From the NCBI GenBank assembly GCA_964019055.1, contig OZ025212.1, positions 14,732,090 through 14,796,089 on the forward strand: a stretch of DNA of 64,000 nt. The letters are read 5' to 3'. Position 1 is the stretch's first letter; the number at the start of each line of letters is the position of its first letter. A model generated the notes under the pieces. The model worked only from the letters and a program-made list of their open reading frames with translations. It was not told the origin of the DNA and did not search any database. This document shows positions 44,991 through 54,700 of this stretch, piece after piece. This DNA comes from Anthopleura xanthogrammica (taxonomy: Eukaryota; Cnidaria; Anthozoa; Actiniaria; Actiniidae). The position numbers and the translations under genes were made by a program.

Positions 44991-47900
44991 ACAGCAGTAG
45001 CAACAACAACAACAGCAGTAGCAACAACAGCAGTAGCAACAACAGCAACAACAGCAGTAGCAACAACAACAACAGCAGTAGCAACAACAGCAGTAGCAAC
45101 AACAGCAACAACAACAACAACAGTAGCAGCAGCAACAGCAGCAACAGCAACAACAGCAGCAACAACAGCAACAAGAGCAGCTGCAATAACAGCAGCAACA
45201 ACATTAATAGAATTAATCACAACACATTTTGTGATGCGTTTATATGTGACTTGTTCTTACTTTTGTTGTGGTTGTTTTCCAGGCAATGGCAGAACATGAT
45301 GTTGAGTGCGAAGCTGAGTCTATGGACAGCGAAGACCCTCTGTTTTTACTCTACACTTCTGGAAGCACAGGACAACCCAAGGGAATCCTGCACACACAAG
45401 CTGGCTATCTACTATATGCTAAAATGACTATGAAGGTTAGCAATAGACCTCTTTGGCTTGGGTGTAATGTTTTCTCATTCCATGTGTCATTCTCTTGAGA
45501 ATAAGAGTCTTTGTTTGAGTTGTATTCATGTGTCTACTCATGCGCAAACGTTAGAGAGGCTCTTAACCTAGCTAGCCTTCCGTGCTCTTAGAAACCGAAT
45601 ATCATCGTAAGCTGATCCAACTACTAAGTACTAACGCGCATTCAGACGTTGTCATATTTTATTTCACTTTGCACTTCTTTTTCTTTGTAGCATTGCTTTG
45701 ACTACAAACCCGGAGACATATTTGGCTGTGTAGCAGACATTGGTTGGATCACAGGCCACTCTTATGTTGTGTATGGTCCATTAGCTAACGGGGCTACGTC
45801 TGTGTTGTTTGAGAGTACCCCGACATATCCAGACCCGGGACGTTATTGGGACATGGTTCAACGACTAGGAATTAACCAGTTTTACGGATCACCTACAGCT
45901 ATTAGACTGTTGTTGAAATCAGGAGATTCTCATGTAACCAAGTATGATAGGTCATCTTTACGCGTGTTAGGAACAGGTATATTGAATAATACTGTAGAAC
46001 AAATCGTACTGCACCGCACTTCACCATATCACATTACTGACTATACCACACCACATATCACACTACGTTACTGACTAAACCACACCATGCCGCACCACAA
46101 CACATCACACTATACATCATACCAAAAGACACTGCGGTACACCACACTACACTACACTAAACCACACCGCACTCTACTACAAAACATCCACTGCACCACA
46201 TCACACAAGATACACCAAACTATATAACCCACCCTCACCGTGTCACATATCCCACCTCCTCACATCGTATCGCACCACGCCTCATCAATTTGATCGCTCA
46301 GTCCATGAACCACCAGAGGAGCAGACGTAGCTCAGTTGGTTAGTGCGCGGCCTTCGGAGCTAGAGGTCCATGGTTCGATCCTCAGGATCTCCACGTCTGT
46401 TTCGACTTCTTTCTAATCCGTGTAGCTTCAGCTTTGAATACTCTTAAAACAGAGCACTGATGGAGAGAGGGGGTAAAGTGCGCATCGTCGGCCTCCATTG
46501 ATACCAGCCACGTAGCTGAAGGAACTACCGACGTTAAATAAAGTTACTTTACTTTACCTTTATTATGAATGAACAAGGTATGAACAAGACATGTTTAACA
46601 TTTTGTCCCCAGTTGGTGAGCCGATTAATGACGAAGCCTGGCACTGGTATAATGACGTAGTGGGAGAGAAGAGATGTACCATTGTGGACACGTGGTGGCA
46701 AACAGGTAAACCTTATTAACCAAACCCCTTGTTATACCCACCACTTTCGATCCGACCACATGTTAACTGTTATTAAAAGAACCTAACCTCTTGTTTTCCC
46801 GACCACTTATACTTTCGACCACCTTAGTTCCGATCATCGTATATACCGCTGAAGTTCAAGATTTTTTAATCGATTTTTTCCCGTTCGTTAATAGAAACTG
46901 GAGGAATTCTCATCTCCCCGAGACCATCTCCCAGTGAGCATCCAATAAAACCCGAGTTTCCAATGCGACCCTTCTTTGGAGTGGATCCAGTGTTGGTGGA
47001 TGAGAAGGTGGGTGACAGAAACACAGATGTTGCTGAGGGGTTCTCCTATAGAGGAGGCCGTAATATCAGCGTACGAGACTCGTAATTGTGAGGGACGTTG
47101 CTCATACGTATTACTTTCGCATTAAATGTTCAATATTCCATGTTACAGCGATATGGCTTTCTATTCATTATCAGGCTTGACATTGAATTGGCTTCTGAAT
47201 ACGGAAGTGTAACAAACTTTGAAATGGCTTCCTTGTGGAATGTCATTGCGAACAACATTAAAATGGCTTTTTATTCACGATATCAGACATTGTGACTTTG
47301 CAATGGCTTTTACAGAATGGCTTCCCATTCACATTATATCGAATAACATTTGATTTTTGAATCTATTTTTTGTGTCTAGGGAAAGGAAATCAAAGGGAAT
47401 AATGTTAGTGGTGCCTTGTGCTTTCGTTCTTCCGGCCCTGGCATGTGCAGAAATATTTATGGTCACCACGACAGATACCTTGACACATACTACCGTCCCT
47501 ACCCTGGTAAGTTAATCTTGAAAATCTTCTCGAAAATATGGATTTTTGAAGGACTATTGACGTAGATAAAAAAGGGGGTACCTAGCTGTTCATGAGCATA
47601 TTTCACTCCGTTCCATCATTCAAGTTTCATGAACTGCGGATTGATACTTTTTCAAAGGTTACTATTTCACTGGAGATGGAGCACTTCGTGACAAAGACGG
47701 TCACTATAGGATCACGGGAAGGATGGATGACGTCATTAATGTGAGCGGAAAGAGACTGGGAACTGCAGAAGTCGAGGATGCGATGGTAAGAATTTTGAAA
47801 ACTGCACTAAGTTCATTAAAACAGTCCCTTCCTGGTTTGTGGTAACTTTTCCTTTTTTCAATGCACGTGTTCGCTTTTCCCTTAAAAGTAACAATATTTT

Positions 47901-49311
47901 GTCCCCACGTACACAACAGTTAACCATGCGTCCACACACAAAAAACATGTAATGAAAAAAAATGAATTGTATCCGACGCCCAAGCGATAAATGGAAAGGA
48001 AGAGGAGCCTTTTAGATCTTCTTTACTTTCGCATTTCAAGCTTATTCGTCTATCAATCCCTCTCTCGGACTCTAGGTGCTCCGAGTCAGGGGCGCATCCA
48101 GGATTTTCTTCAGAGGGCTGCTGCATTGGAAGGGCAAGAAAAACACCGAACCAAAACAAACAAACGAACAAACAAACAAACTCGATAACATCCAAGAAAG
48201 AGAAAGATAATACGTGTTGGATATCTTCAAAACTGCAGTAGGGGCATACAAAGTTGACCCAGGGAGGGGTGGGGTAGTCCGCGGAAATCTCTATTAATGT
48301 TTTTTTGGTGCTCATTAGGATAATCACGAAGCAGTAGCCGAGACAGCAGTGGTTGGATTCCCACACCCGATTAAAGGAGAAGGTAACGCGTTATTCTTTT
48401 CGAGTCTCTGTAGTAATTCTGAGCCTCGATTTTGGGCTGCGCGAAGTATAAGAACTCGAGAACTCGTTTACCGCTACGCTCAAAATTACTATGTAAGAGT
48501 CTCTGGAACCGGAGTATATTGAAACTACCAAGCCGCCTCAATCTTTAGGACAGTTTGTTAAACAATCATGCACAATTTGCTTCCTTAAGGTATCTACGCC
48601 TATGCGACTTTGAAGGACAACGCTGAAATCGAACCGGAACAATTTCGCACGGAGTTGAAGGCGTTGGTCAGGGCCAAGATCGGTGCCTTCGCAGTACCTG
48701 AGATTATCCAGGTCAGTAACAAATGCGCGTGTAAAATTACTGATAGTTGCCTAAAGGCGCGTACGCAACTTGTCACGCAACAAAAGAAAAGTTGGAAAAT
48801 TTGTTCCAAAAAGTAGAAGCACTTTGTACTTTTTGCCACAAGCAGTATTTACAGCCACACCTCGCAACATCGATTTTTGTTGAGTGGCAAGTTGCACGCG
48901 GGGTTGTAATACGGTCAACATCGCTCTGCAACTTGCAACACAACAATGTTGCGCAACAAGTTGCACGATTTTGTTGCTCGTTTTACCGCACCTTAAAGGC
49001 AGGGACACGTGGTGTGACTGTTTTGCGCATCGTTGCGCAACCACGAATTGAACGGATGGCATGTTACACAAATGGCACATTAAACATCGTATTGTTCACT
49101 TCTCACGAAGACTCTGATATTTTAGGTAGTTCCAGGTCTCCCGAAGACGCGTTCAGGCAAAATAATGCGTCGTATTCTACGCAAAGTGGCTCAGGACAAA
49201 CCTGATGAACTGGGAGATGTATCTACCCTGGCTGATCCCTCTGTTGTGGAGATTATTGTGCAACAGCACAGTGAAGTGATGGAGCGGGTTAGGAAGAACC
49301 AGCCTAAATAA
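41966..49311 (+). CDS. ACSS1: Acetyl-CoA synthetase, mitochondrial (ACSS1 type)
   Basis: AMP-forming acetate-CoA ligase: acetate, ATP and CoA to acetyl-CoA. 677 residues; exons 41966-42254, 43154-43250, 43957-44103, 44349-44401, 44706-44881, 45283-45435, 45691-45976, 46613-46705, 46895-47007, 47380-47506, 47658-47785, 48319-48382, 48590-48711, 49126-49311. The N terminus ([20 protein letters not shown]) is rich in Ser/Arg/Leu and lacks acidic residues, as for mitochondrial import; the enzyme starts near FWGQLG. Core motifs: [11 protein letters not shown] (278-288), [45 protein letters not shown], and the C-terminal LPKTRSGK with Lys628, the residue acetylated by lysine acetyltransferases and deacetylated by sirtuins in known family members. 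The length equals the family norm. The GCVADIGW and WQTETGG signatures separate it from ACSS3 and AACS. Confidence 0.95.
43709..43880. mobile_element. Foldback family FB1 copy in ACSS1 intron 2
   Basis: CTTGGGTGTGATGTTTTCCC at the left; GGTCTGTAACAATGGGAAAG at the right; the middle is partly deleted so that both CACGAGAAAACATATGAATA and CTTATTCTCAAGAGAATGAC survive. It is preceded by a fragment of the 57-bp SINE-A unit at about 43615-43680. Confidence 0.65.
44467..44656. mobile_element. Foldback family FB1 copy with TA flanks
   Basis: TAGACTTCTTTACCTTGGGC at the left and GCTCAAGGTGAGGTCTA at the right. TA brackets the GACTTC/GAGGTC ends. ACSS1 intron 4, about 50 bp before exon 5. Confidence 0.7.
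44897..45205 (+). repeat. CAA/CAG trinucleotide array in ACSS1 intron 5
   Basis: Starts 16 bp after the exon 5 donor. CAA and CAG/TAG triplets with a longer period containing AGCAGTAGCAACAACAACAA. Intron 5 stays open in the frame of exon 5, giving an Asn/Ser tract if retained. Confidence 0.92.
45443..45553. mobile_element. Foldback family FB1, truncated copy
   Basis: ATAGACCTCTTTGGCTTGGG begins 8 bp after the exon 6 donor, and the copy stops in the core at about ATGCGCAAACGTTAG. Confidence 0.65.
46005..46290 (+). repeat. Degenerate CACAC/CACCACAT low-complexity tract
   Basis: A-C-rich sequence of ACCACACCACATCACAC-like units with many variants, in ACSS1 intron 7. No clean period. Confidence 0.7.
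46320..46566 (+). mobile_element. tRNA-derived SINE (SINE-B) in ACSS1 intron 7
   Basis: The head has a full A box, TAGCTCAGTTGG, and a B-box-like GGTTCGATCC. The tRNA-like ends GCAGACG and CGTCTGT still pair, but the anticodon and T arms do not fold properly and the B box is one base short, so it is not a working tRNA. The body of about 120 bp ends in AAATAAAGTTACTTTACTTT, a typical SINE tail. Confidence 0.75.
48760..48995. mobile_element. TTGCA-rich foldback element in ACSS1 intron 13
   Basis: Contains CGCAACTTGTCACGCAACAA, GTAATACGGTCAACATCGCT, and closes with TTTTGTTGCTCGTTTTACCG. Same family as 37280-37445. Confidence 0.6.
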
Positions 49312-49384
49312 CAAGTCTACCCTCCCCTCCCTTGATGTATTTCAATGCCTGGTTTATGTACAAACCGTGTGTGTGTGTTGATTA

Positions 49385-49402
49385 ACAAATAGAAAACGTT
49401 TG

Positions 49403-49433
<31 letters not shown>

Positions 49434-49573
49434 GGAAGTTTGGGAGAAGTCGAGAGCTGTTGTGTAAAACCGAGCCGCAGACGAGGTTTACACAGAGCTC
49501 AAGACTTCTCCCAAACTTTCCCGAGTGTTTATATCAGGCTATGTAAACACGGCATAACGTTTTCTATTTGTTT
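49385..49573. mobile_element. Foldback element with GTGTTTACATAGCCTGATAT arms
   Basis: Arms of about 75 bp, including AAGTTTGGGAGAAGTC against GACTTCTCCCAAACTT. A third, solo arm piece TGCCGTGTTTACATAGCCTC follows at about 49592, so it is a multicopy family. Confidence 0.75.
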
Positions 49574-50175
49574 TATAAAATATTGAAACTTGCCGTGTTT
49601 ACATAGCCTCATGTAAACACGGCTATCAGCCAATCAGAGCGCGCGTTATATCAGAACTATTTTATAATGGACGATGGTTTATCACAAAGAGTTGCGATAT
49701 AATCAAAACTAAAAGTTGCAACATGGAGAGAGTTAAGAGAGATTATTCAATACACCAGTTTCGCATTCGATGCAAACCGCTGTTTTTGAAGACGACCGAC
49801 TCATTTGTACACTGACTGACTTATGAACAAGGCTAACCCTTTACAAACGAGCCTGTGGTCTTCAAAAACAGCGGTTTGTATCGAATGCGAAACTATTGGA
49901 TTCTTAAAAAGATTCATGAAATCCTCACTTTCTTGTATCTTTGTTACCCAGCCTGGGCTATTCCAGGCACCACTTGAAAAACTACGGGATTCTCTACTTG
50001 AATTGTATTATGATTTCTACAAAATGCAGATACTCAATACATGTACAAAAATACATTTATAAACGGGAATGTCGGGACTCCTGGCAGAGCATTACAATAC
50101 ACCTTCCTTTCCAGCTGAATTGGCCGTATTACTAAAAGTAATAAACCATAGATCCGAGAATTCTTAGTAAAATGA

Positions 50176-50390
50176 GAGTTCCTTTCACAGTTCCCTGCGC
50201 CATCTTGAAAGGTAGCCGTGCCTTTGCATCGAAGCGAGATGAACGGTGAGCTAGCAATGATAGAAACATGTGAATAATTGTCCAAGGTGTTAAAAAAGGT
50301 CTCTATCATTGCAAGTTCACCGTTGGTCTCGCTTTGATGCAAAGGCATGGCTACCTTTCAAGATGGCGCAGGGAACTGTAAAGGGAACAA
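50176..50390. mobile_element. Foldback family FB3, copy 2
   Basis: TTCACAGTTCCCTGCGCCAT opens and ATGGCGCAGGGAACTGTAAA closes. Inside, GCCTTTGCATCGAAGCGAGA pairs with TCTCGCTTTGATGCAAAGGC. Confidence 0.75.
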
Positions 50391-50830
50391 TTACTGATCT
50401 ACGAATCTTCAGGTTCTGATAAAAAAGTAATAAAATCTTTATAGAACTGGTTTAAGTTTTGGATCCGGAAGTCGTTTTTTCCATCAATTGAAGCAAATGC
50501 GATGTTAGTACAACCGACATCAGTACAACCACATAACTAAAAAAATGTGCCCGGCACAAAAAATACGAACACATGACCCTTAGCGAATCAGACGCTCTAA
50601 ATTCCTGACCGTAATAATAGATTACGAATTAGTTGATTAGTTCTTTCTATGTAATTGTTTATTTTCATACGATCAAAAAAAGAAATCGATACTACTAATA
50701 AATAAAAAAAATAGTTGTTGGTTTTGGTTTGTATTTGTATATTTTTCTACCTCATGAATTTCATTTATTATTAGAATTGCTACTGAGATATTTGATATGC
50801 TAGAATCCTGTAAGAAGTCATTTTTCGGCA

Positions 50831-51000
50831 AATAGCCCACTCTTTCGATATTCTGGTCGAGTGCTCACTCACAAAGCAATTCAAGACGAGGCTCCGGGGA
50901 AACAATTGAGTAATCCTAATATATTCTTTTGTTTCCCGGAGCCTCGTCTCGAATTGCGTTGTGCGTGATCACTCAACCAGAATATCGAAAGTGGGCTATT
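50831..51000. mobile_element. Foldback element with AATAGCCCAC ends
   Basis: AATAGCCCACTCTTTCGATA and its inverse TATCGAAAGTGGGCTATT; inner pair GACGAGGCTCCGGGGAAAC and GTTTCCCGGAGCCTCGTC. The ends AATAGCCCAC are shared with 55489-55670. Confidence 0.75.
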
Positions 51001-51575
51001 GTAAGTTGCGCGCGGCGACTTGTTTCAAGGAGGCCATCATTCTTCCTATTTTCTACAACATATATCAACAACTTTGAACATCAGTATGGTTCATGTTGCA
51101 ACGATTGTACTACTACCGCTGACCTGAAAACATATATACTGAATGATCATCGTACCGAAATGCAAGTCGTGATAATTTCAGTTTTACCTAATAGGGTATA
51201 TATACTTCATCTGCAGCGCTTTGCTCGCTGGCTACAAGTAGAAAGCTGCTTGCTAATAGATTTTCCAAAGTAATGGACTACAAGAACACAAATTCACCAC
51301 GATGCAGCTCACTCTACTGTCATCGTAGACCTAAGGCCACCATTCCGTCTTGGACGCACTAGATGTCGAAGGATGGCAGGTTAATCGCCGCGTGAGCATT
51401 TGTTTGTTGTGTCCACATTGAACTGTCAGAGATTCTAGTAGAGTGATTTTACTTGCCCGTGAAAAAATCTAAGCATAATACATAGTAGTAAACACTAATT
51501 TCACGGCTCAAGTAAAATCAGTCCACTAAATAGTGCACCGACTAGTGCACCCCAATAATAACTGTGTAATATCCA

Positions 51576-51733
51576 TATTCACAACTTTCCATATATCGGT
51601 TCACTGGTCACAGACAAAGCATTCAGTCGAGGCTGCATGGTTCAAATTTGAATAATCCCTTGAAACTACCTTGAAGCCTCGATTGAATGCTTTGTCTGTG
51701 ACCATTGAACCGATGTATGGAAAGTGGTGAATT
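51576..51733. mobile_element. Foldback element beside the spastin 3' end
   Basis: TTTCCATATATCGGTTCACT with inverse; inner pair ACAGACAAAGCATTCAGTCG and TGAATGCTTTGTCTGTGACC. It ends about 23 bp beyond the spastin stop codon (51756), so it may be transcribed in the 3' UTR. Confidence 0.7.
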
Positions 51734-51755
51734 GAGAGAAAGGTGAACCTGAGAA

Positions 51756-54700
51756 TCAAGTACTACAGCCGTAGGTAGTGTTCCATTGTTCGAAACTTCT
51801 GAGTGATTCTGGGGACACGCTTACTCGTATGTTACGAAGAGAATTCTGAAAATCGTTGAATGTTATATTCCTGACCTAAATAGAAAAATAATGGTTAAAA
51901 GGGAAGCGGATTGGATAAGAGTCGGGCGTGGATTTAGAGGAGGTTTACCGTGCCTATAGTACACTCGCCTCTCACCTCTGGGGTCTCGGGTTCGATTCTT
52001 GAAGTCGGCATCACATGTGAGTAGAGTTTGTTAGGTCTCTTCCTTGATTTCAGGGTTCTCTCCGAGTTCTTCGGTTTCTTCCCCCCGTAAAACCTAACGC
52101 GCTAAATTTTAATTCGATCTGTGAGTTAGCCTTGCCCTGACTTTGATTAGCCTGCGTGCAGCCCGACCTTAACTCTAGTCAAGACTTAACCACAGTTACG
52201 TTGGGATGCACGCAGGCTAACTTTGATGGATCACTGAGCCCATGCAGAGGTTGTTTCGGGGTATCGATAAAATTTGCATTTTGAATGATCTTAAGGGTGT
52301 ATTTAAGACATCACTGACACTAGATACTGTAGGAAATGTCTTTTTTGAACTTACTTCGCGTACATCCATGGATGATAAGTCATCAGGTCTTAAATCTATG
52401 AAGAAAACGAAATCAGAGAGGCATAATGCGTACCGGAGTGATTCTCAACAATTCTCGACAATCCCTAAGTGCTTTATAATTGCACACAGCACAGCAAGCA
52501 AGTTTTTTATTTCTTTTATAAAATACAAATTCGAACAGCCGATATTTTGGATAGGAGTGACGAAACAAACAGTGCGCGCGCGTGATGTGTGCTTTCATAT
52601 TGCACGCGCCATCAACCAATCAGACAGCGAGATATACAACAGTTATTTTATAAAAGCAAGTAGAAGTACATCAATACACATACCTCGAATGGGTTCAAGA
52701 GCTGCTTCCTTAGCGAGTGCAGTCAAGTCACTTCCAGAATAGCCCTCGCTCATTCTAAGAGGGAAGAAGAAACATTATTATTGTATCATAATGAATGCGG
52801 CCATTGTAGCTTTCTTTCGTTATAGACCGGCATTTTCCCAGTCCAGACCATGTCATGAATTCCCTAGAGTATCATTTCTTTGTTTTACGGTTGCGCATGA
52901 GAAGACACATGAATATGGATCCAACTCTAACAAAGAATCTTATTCTCAAGACCACGTGTCATTCCCTAGAGTATCATTTCTTTGTTTAACGGTTGCGCAT
53001 GAGAAGACACATGAATATGGATACAACTCTAACAAAGAATCTTATTCTCAAGACCACGTGTCATTCCCTAGAGTATCATTCCTTTGTTTAACGGTTGTGC
53101 ATGAGAAGACACATGAATATGGATACAACTCAAACAAAGAATCTTATTCTCAAGAGAATGACACGTGGTGTGAAATGTAAAAACATTACACCCAAACAAA
53201 CAAGATCTATCTTTCATGTTACTTGTTTTACTTACGCAGCAAGTCTGTCCAGTTCGTGAGAACTCAGTGGGTTTTGATGCTTAGCGAGAAGTTTTGACAG
53301 CAGAATTTTTCTCGTCTGCAAAAAGATGGAGATTAAAGATTGACAAAGCATGCAAACAAGACGACGTGGCTTGGCTCAGGGCTGAAAAAAGCGCATCAGT
53401 TATATCTTTTGTGCATGCGCAAGTCCAAGGGTTCAAAATCATTAAACTTACCTCTTTATCGGGAAGAGGAACGTACACTCGCTTGACAAGTCGCCTGTAA
53501 TAGAACAAACACAGAATTATGTAAACTACTTCAAAGATAAAACATGCTGAAACAAAGGTAATGTTATAATGGTACAGGAATAGCCTATCAAATGCCTGGG
53601 TACGTCACGCGGCACGGCTATGGTGCGGAATAGACAACATTATTTGAACCAATCACAGCGTGCAAGATCACCACTCAACCAATGAAAATGCTTAAACAGC
53701 CGGGGTACCATCACGGTCACGACACAGCATATCCGGTACCATGATTTTTCCATAGAGCAGTTTTCATGAGTTGGAAACATACGGTACTGACTTACGACAC
53801 AGCATATCCGGTACCATGATTTTTCCATAGAGCAGTTTTCATGAGTTGGAAACATACGGTACTGACTTACAGCACATACACGGTACGACATGCCGTAACA
53901 TTGAAATGGCTTCCCATTGTCTGGCAGTAACTTATCCAATGACAACGCGTAGTCAGGGTACGGTCACGGCACGGCTACTAATTTACCGTATCATTTCCCA
54001 CTCATACCAAAACTGCTCAGTCATGTTGTGATAGTGTTGTGTGTAGTGTTGATCATCGTTTCATCCACCATCTGCTTGGTTTTCATTACCTTAGAGCTGC
54101 GTCGTCAAGTTCTTGAGGACGATTTGTGGCTCCCATGACTAAAATACGTTCATCTGGATCACCTATCACCTAACGAAGAGGACAAAAATAAACTTGTTCA
54201 TTTCTTGTTTCATGCTCATCAGCTAAATCACAAATTTTCAATATGATTTTTTCTGGCTGACAGCATTGGTGGCCAATGTTTGACCACCATTTGGAGCAGA
54301 TAATGAGATTCAACAACTTTTATCCGCTGATTGAAACCCAGTAATACTTTCAATTAAATTCTACTCATTTGATTCCTGATTTGAGAGCCGTCTATTACAT
54401 GTACATTCCAAAACTTGGAAATTGTGATCCAGTTAGTCTGAGTAACAGCTTTGTGCATTTCTACTCACCCCATCAAAGGAAACAAGGAATTCAGTTTTGA
54501 GTCTTCTACTGTGTTCTTGTTCCCCTTCTCTTCGTTCAGTCAAAAGTGAGTCGACTTCATCTGGTGATCAAATTTTCAAATTTCACACAAAATGATATCA
54601 TAGAGGAAAGAACTAGCAGTGAAATATTAAAAAATATTCAACATTATCTCTCATACCAATAAATATAATGCTTGGTTGTAATTCTCTTGCAACAGCAAAT

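Larger units (their letters stand above)
49312..51755. other. Convergent intergenic region between ACSS1 and spastin
   Basis: 3' flanks of both genes. It is packed with foldbacks: 49385-49573 (ends with AAATAGAAAACGTTTGCCGT and inverse), 49748-49896 (FB4 derivative), 50176-50390 (FB3), 50831-51000, 51425-51530 (GAGTGATTTTACTTGCCCGTG and inverse) and 51576-51733. No gene is recognised. Confidence 0.6.

Noticed and set aside
44887..45220. Poly-Leu and Ala/Val-rich minus-strand frames
   Set aside because: Reverse reading of the CAA/CAG array in ACSS1 intron 5.
46320..46401. A functional tRNA gene
   Set aside because: A box and acceptor pairing are good, but the D, anticodon and T stems do not pair and the B box is short; body and tail make it a SINE.
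41966..49311. Acetoacetyl-CoA synthetase or ACSS3 for the synthetase gene
   Set aside because: The [35 protein letters not shown] and TGRMDDVIN motifs and the length fit acetyl-CoA synthetase, and the N terminus fits the mitochondrial ACSS1 form.
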